Positions 23,986 through 32,027 of a stretch of DNA of 41,692 bases are shown piece after piece. This stretch comes from Solirubrobacterales bacterium. Its GTDB lineage: Bacteria > Actinomycetota > Thermoleophilia > Solirubrobacterales > Solirubrobacteraceae. The stretch is taken from NCBI GenBank assembly GCA_025964175.1, contig JAOPZL010000184.1:1-41692 (forward strand), written 5' to 3'. The notes under the pieces are model-generated. The model had not been told where the DNA came from. It saw only the letters and a program-made list of their open reading frames with translations, and did not search any database. Every line of letters starts with the position of its first letter. Position 1 is the first letter of the stretch. The position numbers and the translations under genes were made by a program.

Positions 23986-23995
23986 GCTCCGCGGC

Positions 23996-24011
23996 CGCGG
24001 CGGCCGCCGCG
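23996..24011. terminator. GC palindrome between convergent genes
   Basis: CGCGGCGGCCGCCGCG is a 16-base perfect palindrome starting 10 bases after the SDR stop and 17 bases before the ROK repressor's stop. It could act as a bidirectional terminator for the two convergent units, but there is no loop or U-tract and such runs arise by chance in this composition. Confidence 0.3.
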
Positions 24012-24028
24012 CCGCGCCGTTGCTTGCC

Positions 24029-25231
24029 CTACGCCTCCACGGCGCCCTGGGACTCGACGAGCCGGCGGATGATCGCCCGCCGCACCTCGGTGCGCGCGAC
24101 CGCGATGGCTCCGGTGCGCACGGCCTTCTCGCCCAGCACGGCGCGCTCGACGCGAGGCGGCAACGGCAGGAGCTCGGTGATCGCGGCCCGCACGTCGGGG
24201 AGCAGCAGCTCGTCGTTGTCGCCGATCCCGCCGCCGATCAGCACGAGCTCGAGGTCGACGACCGCGCTCAGCCCGGCGACGCAGACGGCGATCGCCCGCG
24301 CGGCCTCCGCGACGACGGCGCGGCCGAGCGGGTCGCCGTGGCGTGCCGCCTCGAACATCTGGTCGACCTCGAACGGAGGGTGCAGCGAGGTGGTGAGGGT
24401 GGGGGCGAGGCGCTGCGCCATCCGTGCCAGCCCGTGGCTGGAGAGCTGGCGCTCCATCGCCCCGCTGTGGGTCGCGCGGGTGGCGGGAAACGGGTCGGCC
24501 CCGACCGGCAGGAAGCCGACCTCTCCGGCCGCTCCGCGCGCGCCCCGGTGCAGCCGGCCGTTGAGGATGATGCCCGCGCCCAGCCCGGAGCCGACGGTCA
24601 GGTAGGCGAAGCTCTCGACGCCGAGCCCGCCGCCGTAGGCCTGCTCCCCGAGCGCGGCGAGGTTGACGTCGTTCTCCACGCGGACCGGGATCCCGAGCGT
24701 GCGCTCCAGGACGGTCGTGGCCAGCACGCCCTCCCATTCGGCGATGTTGGGCGCGGAGCCGATGCGCCCGGTCAGCGGGTCGATGACGCCGGGGGATCCC
24801 ACGACCGCGACCTCGGTGCGCGCCGCGTGCGGGGCGATGCGCGCCCGGATCTCGTCGATCGCCGCGAGCACGTCCTGCGCGTGGGGCCGGGCGAGCCGCA
24901 GCGTCAGCTCCTGCACCGGCTGGCCCTGGAGGTCGGCGAGCACCGCGCGGACGTAGCGGGCCCCGATGTCCACGCCGAGCGTCAGGGCCGCATCGGTGAC
25001 GAGCTCGTACAGCGAGGCGCTCGGCCCGCGCCGCCCGGTGGTGCGGCCGAACTCGCGCACGAGCCCCGCCTGCTCGAACGCCCGCAGCGCGCTGGCGACG
25101 GTGGGCTTGGAGAGCCCGGTGCGGGCCGCCGCCTCGGCGCGGGAGATCGGGCCGCCGTCGCCCAGCATCTCCAGGACGGCGCTCAGGTTGTGCTCTCGGA
25201 TCGCGCTGGAGGACGGGTAGGTGCTGGCCAC
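24029..25231 (-). CDS. ROK-family transcriptional repressor with N-terminal HTH
   Basis: A protein of about 400 residues. The N-terminal winged helix (IREHNLSAVLEMLGDGGPIS, RAEAAARTGLSKPTVASALR, AFEQAGLVREFG) is of the MarR/NagC type used by ROK repressors. The rest is a sugar-kinase fold: LGVDIGARYVRAVLADLQG, VVGSPGVIDPLTGRIGSAPN, VENDVNLAALGEQAYGGG, YLTVGSGLGAGIILNGRLHR and LVLIGGGIGDNDELL. The usual ROK zinc motif CxCGxxGCxE is absent; the region after GAAGEVGFLPVGADPF has no Cys. GTG 25231 is chosen because a promoter's -10 (TAATCT) ends 10 bases before it, giving a leaderless start; a TTG at 25252 in the same frame lies inside that promoter. It diverges from the ABC operon and most likely represses it. 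Confidence 0.9.
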   Translation of the reverse strand: MASTYPSSSAIREHNLSAVLEMLGDGGPISRAEAAARTGLSKPTVASALRAFEQAGLVREFGRTTGRRGPSASLYELVTDAALTLGVDIGARYVRAVLADLQGQPVQELTLRLARPHAQDVLAAIDEIRARIAPHAARTEVAVVGSPGVIDPLTGRIGSAPNIAEWEGVLATTVLERTLGIPVRVENDVNLAALGEQAYGGGLGVESFAYLTVGSGLGAGIILNGRLHRGARGAAGEVGFLPVGADPFPATRATHSGAMERQLSSHGLARMAQRLAPTLTTSLHPPFEVDQMFEAARHGDPLGRAVVAEAARAIAVCVAGLSAVVDLELVLIGGGIGDNDELLLPDVRAAITELLPLPPRVERAVLGEKAVRTGAIAVARTEVRRAIIRRLVESQGAVEA

Positions 25232-25241
25232 GGGACGTCGC

Positions 25242-25271
25242 AGATTAGACAACCGCGTTCGACGTGGTGAA
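25242..25271 (-). promoter_or_regulatory. Promoter of the ROK repressor gene
   Basis: Minus-strand -35 TTCACC (25266-25271), 18-base spacer, -10 TAATCT (25242-25247), 10 bases before GTG 25231. No ribosome site follows, so the mRNA is probably leaderless. This decides the GTG start over the longer TTG option. Confidence 0.5.
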
Positions 25272-25300
25272 TTGCCGGATTACGGGCCAATGCTTCGGCC

Positions 25301-25330
25301 TTGACACCCCGAGTTTGAACGATCTAGAGT
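25301..25330 (+). promoter_or_regulatory. Promoter of the ROK/M20/ABC operon
   Basis: Consensus -35 TTGACA (25301-25306), 18-base spacer, -10 TAGAGT (25325-25330), 11 bases before ATG 25342. The leader is at most a few bases and has no Shine-Dalgarno sequence. The locally AT-richer spacer and flank (GTTTGAAC, GTTGAAAT) would suit a ROK repressor operator, but no exact palindrome was found. Confidence 0.6.
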
Positions 25331-25341
25331 TGAAATAGGCA

Positions 25342-26304
25342 ATGTCTTTTCCTATTTACGACGGACGACGCGACCACGTCGTTGGCATCGACCTCGGCGG
25401 CTCCTACGTGCGGGCACTGCTCTGCGACCTCGAGGGCCGCGAGGTCACCGGCGCCGTCGAGGCGACGCCGGCGGGCGACGCGGCCGCCGTCGTGGCGGGG
25501 ATGGCCCGGCTGGCCCGGGAGGTGGCCGCGCGCGCCGGCGTCGCCTGGGAGCGCGTCGCCGGGGTGGCCGTCGGCGTCCCCGGCGTGGCCGACCCCGGCG
25601 ACGGCAGGCTCCGCCACGCGCCCAACCTGCCGGCCTTCGGCGATCGCGACGTGGCCCTGGCGCTCGGCGAGCAGCTCAACGTCCCGGTCGCCGTGGACAA
25701 CGACGTCAACATGGCCACCCGGGCCGAACACCGCCGCGGCCACGGGGACGGCGTCGACGACTTCGTCTTCATCGCCATCGGCACCGGGATCGGCATGGGG
25801 ATCGTCACGGGCGGCCGTCTCCAGCGCGGTGCCACCGGAGCCGCCGGCGAGATCGGCACGCTCCCCGTCGGCGCCGACCCCTTCGACCAGGCCAACCACG
25901 TGCGCGGCTCCCTCGAGGAGGCGGCGGCGGGCAACGGCCTGGCCCGCCGCTACGCGAGCCGCACCGGCGCGTCCGCCGTCGACGAGGGCTTCGACCTGTT
26001 CGCCGCGGCGGCCGCCCACGACCCCCACGCCGAGGCGGTCGTCGCGGAGCAGGCCCGGGCGCTCGCGCTCGCCGTCGTCGCCGTGCACAGCGTCCTCGAT
26101 CCCGCGCTCGTCGTGTTCGGCGGCGGGATCGGCAGCCGTGACGACGTGCTCGCGCGCGTGCGCGAGAACCTGCCCGAGCTGACCAGCCGCTCCATCCACG
26201 TCGCCACCAGCGCGCTCGGTGAGCGTGCCGGCCTGATCGGCGCGGCCGAGCTCGCCGCCGAGCTGGCGCTCAACGCCGCGGACGCCGTCGGAGGCGGATG
26301 GTGA
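25342..26304 (+). CDS. ROK-family protein without HTH (kinase-like)
   Basis: A 320-residue ROK protein that starts directly with the ATP-binding phosphate 1 motif VVGIDLGGSYVRALLCDLEG. Other blocks: VAVGVPGVADPGDGRLRHAP, VAVDNDVNMATRAEHRRGHG (the catalytic Asp of ROK kinases lies in the NDxN), IAIGTGIGMGIVTGGRLQRG and LVVFGGGIGSRDDVLARVRE. It shares the block GAAGEIGTLPVGADPF with the neighbouring repressor (GAAGEVGFLPVGADPF). Like it, it lacks the CxCGxxGCxE zinc motif and the usual His before it. It is therefore a paralogue without the DNA-binding domain. It could be a kinase of the imported compound or a regulatory partner. The M20 gene follows with a 1-base overlap. Confidence 0.87.
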   Translation: MSFPIYDGRRDHVVGIDLGGSYVRALLCDLEGREVTGAVEATPAGDAAAVVAGMARLAREVAARAGVAWERVAGVAVGVPGVADPGDGRLRHAPNLPAFGDRDVALALGEQLNVPVAVDNDVNMATRAEHRRGHGDGVDDFVFIAIGTGIGMGIVTGGRLQRGATGAAGEIGTLPVGADPFDQANHVRGSLEEAAAGNGLARRYASRTGASAVDEGFDLFAAAAAHDPHAEAVVAEQARALALAVVAVHSVLDPALVVFGGGIGSRDDVLARVRENLPELTSRSIHVATSALGERAGLIGAAELAAELALNAADAVGGGW

Positions 26305-27575
26305 TGCTCGACCGCGAGCAGCGCGATCGCCTCCTGGGCGCGGTCGACGCCGCGCACGCCACCGCGCTGCTGCAGCGCGCGGTCGCCGTGCCCAGCGTCA
26401 CCGGCGACGAGCTCGCCTTCGCTGCACTGGTCGCCGCCGAGCTGCGAGCCGCCGGCGCGGACGAGGTCGAGCTCGCCCAGCCGCAGCCGGGGCGGCCGAT
26501 CGTCTGGTCGCGCACCCGCGGCACCGGAGGCGGGCCCACGCTGCTGCTGGTGGGTCACCTCGACACGGTGCGCGTGAGCGGCTGGGCGGAGCGCTGGGCG
26601 GGCGAGGAGCGCGAGGATCCGTTCGCCGGGGCGGTCGTGGACGGAGCGGTCTGGGGCCGGGGCAGCGCCGACCTCAAGGGCGGGATCGCCGCCGTCCTGT
26701 GCGCGCTGCGCACGGTCCGCGACGCCGGCGTGGCCCTGCGCGGCGACGTGATCACCGCCTGGGTCTGCGACGAGGAGAGCGGCGAGCCGGGCCTCGGCCG
26801 GTCGATCGGCATGCAGGCGCTCGTGGACGCGATCGAGGCCGGGATCGTGCCGCGCGCCGACTTCGCCGTGTACGTCGAGCCGACGCGCCTGGAGGTCCTG
26901 CCCGCCCAGATCGGCTTCCTCATCGCCGACGTCGTGCTGGAGGGGCGCACCGCCTACTTCGCCCGTCCGCAGGAGGGCGTCGACGCCCTGCGCGCGGCGC
27001 ACCGCGTGCTGGAGGAGCTGTGGCACCACGGCGCGCAGCTCGCCAGAGGCGCCGCCGACCCGCTGCTGGGCCGCTCGGCGCTGCTCGTCACCGACCTCTC
27101 GGCCGGCGGCCTGATCGCCGTTCCCGGCTCCGCCCGCCTCAGCCTGATCCGCACGCTCCTGCCCGGCGAGGCGCTGGAGGACGCGGCGCAGCAGATCCGG
27201 GCCGCCGTGGCCCGTGGGGTCGCCGACAGCGAGGTGCGCGCCCAGGTCGACTTCCCCGCCGGGCGCGACCACCCGCTCGGCGGCCTCCCCTTCCGGACGC
27301 CGTCCGACCATCCCGCCGTCTCGCTGCTGTGCGAGAGCGTGCGGACCGTCGCCCCGGGGCGCGGCACGGTCGGCGGGGCCACCTTCTGGTCGGAGCTGTC
27401 GTTCCTCGAGCAGCACGGGATCCCCGGGGCGTACTTCGGCCCGGGAGACATCGCGACGGCGCACACCGCGCAGGAGCACGTCGAGATCCACGAGCTGGTC
27501 GATGCCGTCAAGGCGCTGTCGCTGTTCATCGCCGGCCACTGCGGGGCTGGCACCATCCAAGGAGTGCACCCATGA
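26304..27575 (+). CDS. M20-family metallopeptidase / deacylase (ArgE/DapE type)
   Basis: A 423-residue zinc hydrolase of the M20 family, which removes acyl or other N-linked groups from small molecules. Metal and catalytic residues are visible: LLLVGHLDTVRV (HxD), GRGSADLKGGIAA (bridging Asp), AWVCDEESGEPGLG (catalytic Glu-Glu), YVEPTRLEV (metal Glu) and a late His in IATAHTAQEHVEIHELV. The central lid/dimerisation domain spans about residues 195-300. ATG 26304 is favoured because GGAGG lies 9 bases upstream; ATG 26298 would leave only 3 bases. The end overlaps the lipoprotein start in an ATGA. In this operon it probably processes the imported substrate by deacylation or deamidation; the substrate is unknown. 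Confidence 0.88.
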   Translation: MLDREQRDRLLGAVDAAHATALLQRAVAVPSVTGDELAFAALVAAELRAAGADEVELAQPQPGRPIVWSRTRGTGGGPTLLLVGHLDTVRVSGWAERWAGEEREDPFAGAVVDGAVWGRGSADLKGGIAAVLCALRTVRDAGVALRGDVITAWVCDEESGEPGLGRSIGMQALVDAIEAGIVPRADFAVYVEPTRLEVLPAQIGFLIADVVLEGRTAYFARPQEGVDALRAAHRVLEELWHHGAQLARGAADPLLGRSALLVTDLSAGGLIAVPGSARLSLIRTLLPGEALEDAAQQIRAAVARGVADSEVRAQVDFPAGRDHPLGGLPFRTPSDHPAVSLLCESVRTVAPGRGTVGGATFWSELSFLEQHGIPGAYFGPGDIATAHTAQEHVEIHELVDAVKALSLFIAGHCGAGTIQGVHP

Positions 27576-28729
27576 AGGCACCTCGTCGGGCGATGGCGCT
27601 GCTTGCCGCCGCCCTCTCAACCGCCGGTCTCGCCGCCTGTGGCGGCGGATCCTCGAGCGACACGAGCTCGAGCCCCGCGGCGTCCACGCCGACGACCGCG
27701 GCGAGCACCACCCCCGCCTCGTCGAAGACCGTCGGCGCAACCGTCGGCCCCAACGGCGAGAAGGCGACGCCGATCAGCGCGCTGACCCTCACGCCGGCGC
27801 AGATCGACAAGGTCAAGGCCGGGAACTACACCAGCGCGCTGGTCTGGCACCAGTCCTCGGACTTCGTGACCGCCGTCTCCAACGGCGCCCGCGACGAGTT
27901 CGCCCAGCTCGGCATCAAGGTCGTGGCCGAGACCAACGCGAACTTCGACGCGGGCAAGCAGAAGAGCGACATCGAGACGGTGCTGGCCAAGAAGCCGAGC
28001 GTCCTGCTCAGCCTCCCCGTCGACCCGACGGCGACCGCCTCGGCCTACCGCGACGCCAACAAGGCCGGCACGAAGCTCGTGCTGCTCTCCAACGTCCCGA
28101 CCGGCTTCGTCGCCGGCAAGGACTACGTCGCGGTCGTCACCGACGACCTGTTCCAGATGGGCAAGCACGCCGCTGACGCCCTCGCGCAGTCCATCGGCGG
28201 CAAGGGCGACATCGCCTACCTGTTCCACGACGCCAAGTACTACGTCACCAACCAGCGCGACCAGGCGTTCAAGCAGACGATCGAGTCCAACTACCCGAAC
28301 ATCCACATCGTCGCCGAGAAGGGCATCGCCGATCCCGCCAAGGCCGAGGACCAGGCCAACGCGATCCTGATCAAGAACCCCAACCTCGCCGGCATCTACG
28401 TCACCTTCGCCCAGCCGCCGGCCGAGGGCGTGCTCAGCGCGCTGCGCAACAACACGAACACGACCACGAAGCTCGTCTCGCTGGACCTCGACGAGCCGCT
28501 GGCCGTGGACATGGCCCGCGGGGGCAACACCGCCGCGCTGGTCGCCGACGAGGCCTACGCGCTGGGGCAGTCGATGGCGAAGGCGGCGGCGTACGGGCTG
28601 CTGGGCCAGAAGGCCCCGCCGTTCATCGTCGCGCCGGCGGTCACGGTGACCAAGGCCAACCTCGCCCAGGGCTACATGCAGTCCCTGCACCAGCAGCCGC
28701 CCAAGGCCGTCCTGGACGCGATGAAGTAG
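27572..28729 (+). CDS. ABC transporter substrate-binding lipoprotein (sugar type)
   Basis: A 385-residue extracytoplasmic binding protein. The signal peptide has a lipobox LAAC with Cys23 (MKAPRRAMALLAAALSTAGL then AACGGGSSS), followed by a Ser/Thr/Pro-rich linker to about residue 65. The binding domain (about 75-385) is of the LacI/ribose-binding type: SALVWHQSSDFVTAVSNGAR, DEFAQLGIKVVAETNANFDA, SDIETVLAKKPSVLLSLPVD, VTDDLFQMGKHAADALAQSI and LVSLDLDEPLAVDMARGGNT. It feeds the permease and ATPase encoded downstream. It starts in an ATGA overlap with the M20 gene. The ligand is not predictable from sequence; a sugar-like or amino-sugar-like compound would be usual for this class. Confidence 0.92.
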   Translation: MKAPRRAMALLAAALSTAGLAACGGGSSSDTSSSPAASTPTTAASTTPASSKTVGATVGPNGEKATPISALTLTPAQIDKVKAGNYTSALVWHQSSDFVTAVSNGARDEFAQLGIKVVAETNANFDAGKQKSDIETVLAKKPSVLLSLPVDPTATASAYRDANKAGTKLVLLSNVPTGFVAGKDYVAVVTDDLFQMGKHAADALAQSIGGKGDIAYLFHDAKYYVTNQRDQAFKQTIESNYPNIHIVAEKGIADPAKAEDQANAILIKNPNLAGIYVTFAQPPAEGVLSALRNNTNTTTKLVSLDLDEPLAVDMARGGNTAALVADEAYALGQSMAKAAAYGLLGQKAPPFIVAPAVTVTKANLAQGYMQSLHQQPPKAVLDAMK

Positions 28730-28733
28730 CTCG

Positions 28734-29744
28734 ATGGCGCTGCACGAGCCCAGCACCGACACGTCTCCCGCCACCGGGAGCGACCCCTCGGGGTCGCTCC
28801 TGGCGCGGATGCGGCGGATCGATCCCCGCAGCTATGTCGTGTACCTGGCGTTCCTGCTGATCCTCGCGTTCTTCGCGGTGACGCTCCAGGACGACGGCTT
28901 CCTCACATCGACGAACCTGCTGAACATCGTCAAGCAGACGGCGCCGGTGAGCGTCATGGCGGTCGGGCTGGTGTTCGTGCTCAGCGCCGGGGAGATCGAC
29001 CTCTCGATCGGATCGGTGGTCGCGCTGGCGGCGCTCGTCGCGGCGATCGTGCTGCGCGATCACGGGCTCGTGCTCGGCGTCCTGGCGGGCCTCGGCTGCG
29101 GCGTCGGGGTCGGGGTCCTGAACGGCTTCTTCACCACGGCGCTGCGGCTCCCGTCGTTCCTGGTCACGCTGGCCACGATGGGACTGGTCGCGGGCATCGC
29201 GCGCTGGACCACGGACCTGGAGGCGGTCGCGGTCACCAACCAGACCTTCGTGAACGTGTTCGGGTCGGGCAAGGTCGGGCCGGTCCCGGTGCTCGTCCTG
29301 TGGACGCTCGGGGTCGTCCTCGTCGGCCACTTCGTCTTCCGCCACACGCGCTTCGGCGCGCACGTGCTCGCCATCGGCGACAACGCGTCCGCCGCGCGCG
29401 TCACCGGCATCCACGTCGACCGGGTGCGCCTCGCCGTGCTCGTGATCAGCGCCTCGGCGGCCGCGCTGGGCGGGCTCCTCTACGCGGGCCGCGTCCAGGG
29501 CGCGACCTACACCCTGGGCACCTCGGACCTGCTGATCGCGATCGCCGCGGTCGTCATCGGCGGCACGCGCCTGTTCGGGGGCAGCGGCAGCGTCGTCGGC
29601 GCGCTCGTCGGCAGCCTGATCATGGGGATGCTGACCAACGGCCTGATCCTCATGGGTCTGGACAGCAACCAGCAGATGGTCGCCCAGGGCGCCCTGCTGC
29701 TGCTGGCCATCTCCCTGACCCTTCGCGAACCGAGAGGACGCTGA
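28734..29744 (+). CDS. ABC transporter permease (RbsC/FrcC-like)
   Basis: A 336-residue inner membrane protein of the monosaccharide-type ABC permease family. After about 30 polar residues come about 8-10 hydrophobic segments, beginning YVVYLAFLLILAFFAVTL. Family landmarks: PVSVMAVGLVFVLSAGEIDL, SIGSVVALAALVAAIVL, GVLNGFFTTALRLPSFLVTL and the cytoplasmic loop AIGDNASAARVTGIHVDRVR that contacts the ATPase (EAA-like). The C-terminal part has VVIGGTRLFGGSGSVVGALV. Only one permease gene is present, so it is presumably a homodimer. It starts 4 bases after the binding-protein stop, and the YhfX-like gene follows 3 bases after its stop. Confidence 0.93.
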   Translation: MALHEPSTDTSPATGSDPSGSLLARMRRIDPRSYVVYLAFLLILAFFAVTLQDDGFLTSTNLLNIVKQTAPVSVMAVGLVFVLSAGEIDLSIGSVVALAALVAAIVLRDHGLVLGVLAGLGCGVGVGVLNGFFTTALRLPSFLVTLATMGLVAGIARWTTDLEAVAVTNQTFVNVFGSGKVGPVPVLVLWTLGVVLVGHFVFRHTRFGAHVLAIGDNASAARVTGIHVDRVRLAVLVISASAAALGGLLYAGRVQGATYTLGTSDLLIAIAAVVIGGTRLFGGSGSVVGALVGSLIMGMLTNGLILMGLDSNQQMVAQGALLLLAISLTLREPRGR

Positions 29745-29747
29745 CCG

Positions 29748-30944
29748 ATGTTCCTGGACGTGCTGCGCCGGCGCAACCCGGCCTTCCTGCAGGCCGTCAT
29801 CACGCTGCACCGCGCCGGCCGGCTGCCCGCCAACGCCTACGCGCTGGACCTCGACGCGGTGCGCGACAACGCCCGTGCCCTGCGGGAAGCCGGTGACCGG
29901 CACGGGCTGGAGGTGCTGGCGATGACGAAGCAGGTCGGGCGGGCGCCCGGCTTCCTCGCCGCCGTGCGCGAGGGTGGGATCGAGGCGGGCGTGGCCGTCG
30001 ACATGACCGATGCCCGCGCGCTGGCGGCGGGCGGCCTGCGCGTCGGCCACGTCGGTCACCTCGTGCAGGTGCCGCGCGCCGAGGCCGCCGCCGCTGCCGC
30101 GCTGCAACCGGGCAACTGGACCGTCTTCAGCGACGACAAGGCCGTCGAGGCGGCGACCGCCTCGCGCGACCTCGGGCGCGAGCAGGACCTGCTGGCCCGC
30201 ATCCACGCGCCGGGCGATCGCTTCTACCCCGGCCACGAGGGCGGGTTCGCGGCCGCCGACGTCGTGCAGGTCGCCGAGCGGATGGATGCCCTGGAGGGCG
30301 CGCGCTTCGCCGGCGTCACCACCTTCCCGGCGCTGCTGTTCGATGCCGCGAGCGCCACCGTCAAGCCGACGCCCAACGCGCAGACGCTGGCGCGTGCGGT
30401 GGCGGCCCTGCGCGCCGCCGGCCGCGACGAGGTCCGCGTCAACGCGCCCGGCACCACGTCCGTCGAGGTCTTCCCGCTGCTCGCGCAGCTGGGCGCCACG
30501 CAGGTCGAGCCGGGGCACGGGCTGACGGGGACGACGCCGCCGCACGCCCTGCGCGACCTCCCCGAGCGGCCGGCCGCCTGCTACGTCACCGAGGTCTCCC
30601 ATCACCACGGGGACCGCGCCTTCGTCTTCGGCGGTGGGCTGTACATCGACCCGGTGTTCGGCGACTACCGGCTGCGCGCGCTCGTGGCGCGCGACGAGGC
30701 GCTGGAGGACGCGCACCTGCTGGACGCGACGATCCCGCCGCCCGAGGCGATCGACTACTACGGCCAGCTGGATCCCGGCGACCGGCCCCTGCCGCCGACG
30801 GGCGCGACCGCGGTGTTCGGCTTCCGCATCCAGGCGTTCGTCACGCGCGCGTACGTCGCGGGGATCGCGGGCGTCGCCGACGGGACGCCGCGGGTGGCGG
30901 GCATCTGGACGAGCGACGGGCGGGAGGCGGCATGGCCTCAGTAG
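29748..30944 (+). CDS. YhfX-like PLP-dependent (alanine racemase fold III) protein
   Basis: A 398-residue protein matching the YhfX family of alanine-racemase-like, fold-type III PLP proteins. The N-terminus MFLDVLRRRNPAFLQAVITL is characteristic. The PLP-lysine region is EVLAMTKQVGRAPGFL (compare the MTKQFGR block of E. coli YhfX), followed by VAVDMTDARALAAGGLRVGH then VGHLVQVPRAEA. Later blocks are GVTTFPALLFDAA, QVEPGHGLTGTTPPHALRD, YVTEVSHHHGDRAFVFGGGL and FRIQAFVTRAYVAGI. E. coli yhfX is an uncharacterised operon gene, so the reaction (racemase, aldolase or other) is not established. Its placement between permease and ATPase genes ties it to the transported compound, which is then probably an amino acid or amine derivative. 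Confidence 0.85.
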   Translation: MFLDVLRRRNPAFLQAVITLHRAGRLPANAYALDLDAVRDNARALREAGDRHGLEVLAMTKQVGRAPGFLAAVREGGIEAGVAVDMTDARALAAGGLRVGHVGHLVQVPRAEAAAAAALQPGNWTVFSDDKAVEAATASRDLGREQDLLARIHAPGDRFYPGHEGGFAAADVVQVAERMDALEGARFAGVTTFPALLFDAASATVKPTPNAQTLARAVAALRAAGRDEVRVNAPGTTSVEVFPLLAQLGATQVEPGHGLTGTTPPHALRDLPERPAACYVTEVSHHHGDRAFVFGGGLYIDPVFGDYRLRALVARDEALEDAHLLDATIPPPEAIDYYGQLDPGDRPLPPTGATAVFGFRIQAFVTRAYVAGIAGVADGTPRVAGIWTSDGREAAWPQ

Positions 30945-31684
30945 AGGCTCCGGCCGCGCCGCTGGTGCGCCTGGACCGGGTGCGCAAGGAGTTCGGGGCC
31001 GTGGTGGCCCTGCAGGAGGTGTCGCTGGAAGTCGGCGCGGGCGAGATCGTCGCCCTCGTGGGCGACAACGGCGCGGGCAAGTCGACGCTGGTCAAGATGA
31101 TCGCCGGCGTCCACCAGCCGACCAGCGGCGAGATCGTCCTCGACGGCAAGCCGGTGCGGCTGGCCAACCCCAACGACTCGCGTCGCCAGGGGATCGAGGT
31201 CGTCTTCCAGGACCTGGCCCTGGCCGACAACCAGCCCGTCTACATGAACATGTTCCTCGGCCGCGAGCTCGTGCGCGGCCCGCTGCGCCGCCTCGATCGC
31301 GCCCGCATGGCCACCGAGACGCAGCAGCTGCTCGACGACCTGGACGTCCGCATCCCCAGCCCGCGCGCGACGATCCGCGACCTCTCCGGCGGCCAGCGCC
31401 AGGGCGTGGCCATCGGCCGCGCGACGCACTGGGCGCAGCGCCTGGTGCTGATGGACGAGCCGACCGCCGCGCTCGGCGTGCAGGAGACGGCGCGCGTGGA
31501 GGAGATCATCCTGCGCATGCGCGACCGCGGCCGCGCGATCCTCATCGTCAGCCACAGCCTGGACCAGGTCTTCCGCATCTCCGATCGCATCTGCGTCCTG
31601 CGCCGGGGCGCGCAGGTCGGCGTGCGCGAGACGGCCGGCACCAGCGGCGACGAGATCGTCGCCCTGATCACCGGCCTGCGATGA
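30932..31684 (+). CDS. ABC transporter ATP-binding protein (single-domain, sugar type)
   Basis: A 250-residue ABC ATPase. Walker A VGDNGAGKSTLVKMIAGVHQ, Q-loop EVVFQDLALADNQPVYMNMF, signature DLSGGQRQGVAIGRATHW, Walker B RLVLMDEPTAALGVQE and switch His in LIVSHSLDQVFRISDRI. The Q-loop and MNMFLGREL segment are typical of sugar importers, which usually have two fused ATPase domains; here there is one, as in FrcA-like systems. The start overlaps the YhfX-like gene by 13 bases. It is the last gene of the operon; the ATGA at its end opens only a 22-codon frame with no recognisable product. The 31685-31834 gap holds no supported gene. Confidence 0.93.
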   Translation: MASVEAPAAPLVRLDRVRKEFGAVVALQEVSLEVGAGEIVALVGDNGAGKSTLVKMIAGVHQPTSGEIVLDGKPVRLANPNDSRRQGIEVVFQDLALADNQPVYMNMFLGRELVRGPLRRLDRARMATETQQLLDDLDVRIPSPRATIRDLSGGQRQGVAIGRATHWAQRLVLMDEPTAALGVQETARVEEIILRMRDRGRAILIVSHSLDQVFRISDRICVLRRGAQVGVRETAGTSGDEIVALITGLR

Positions 31685-31834
31685 GCCGGTCGGCCTCGCT
31701 GCTGGAGCGGCGGATCGCCTGCGCGAGCGCGGCGCGCGCATCGTCCTGACCGACGACACGGACGCGGCCGCGCCGTGCCGGGGCGACCGCGGCGCGTACG
31801 CTGACCGCCTTGTCGTGCGGTAGGGTTCCGGGCG

Positions 31835-31978
31835 ATGGCGCTACACCGCTGGGGGTTCATCTACATCGCTGCCGGGGCCGATCCCGACCGCGATCGGACC
31901 GTGGGCGGCTCCGTGCCCGTCGGCGCGGTCGGCTACGGGCCCGAGGCGGTCGACCAGCTCCACACGATCTTCGCCTGA
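31835..31978 (+). CDS. 47-residue DUF6506-like protein, apparently internally shortened
   Basis: A 47-codon gene with a convincing coding look: MALHRWGFIYIAAGADPDRD followed by RTV, then GGSVPVGAVGYGPEAVDQLH and TIFA, then TGA. From memory of DUF6506 family proteins (about 100 aa), the first 23 residues match the family N-terminus (MALxxxFIYxAPGADPxxHR) and the last 24 match the C-terminus (VPVGxVxxGPEAxxxLHxxF), while the middle half is missing. That suggests an in-frame internal deletion, or a genuine short variant. A TAGGGT box (31821-31826) ends 8 bases before the ATG, so a leaderless transcript is likely. The family has no known function. The similarity is recalled, not computed. Confidence 0.5.
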   Translation: MALHRWGFIYIAAGADPDRDRTVGGSVPVGAVGYGPEAVDQLHTIFA

Positions 31979-32027
31979 GTTGCCCGCCCGAGGAGATCGC
32001 GCGCGGCGATATGCTCGCGCGTCGGTC

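Noticed and set aside
31681-31749. 22-codon frame in ATGA overlap with the ABC ATPase gene
   Set aside because: The product (MSRSASLLERRIACASAARA...) has no recognisable similarity and no conserved look; it is probably chance after the operon end.
31821-31830. TAGGGTTCCG, reminiscent of the guanidine-I (ykkC) riboswitch core
   Set aside because: The companion conserved block (GGTCCGAGAG-like) and the rest of the aptamer are absent, and the sequence runs into a coding frame 9 bases later; TAGGGT is better read as a -10 box.
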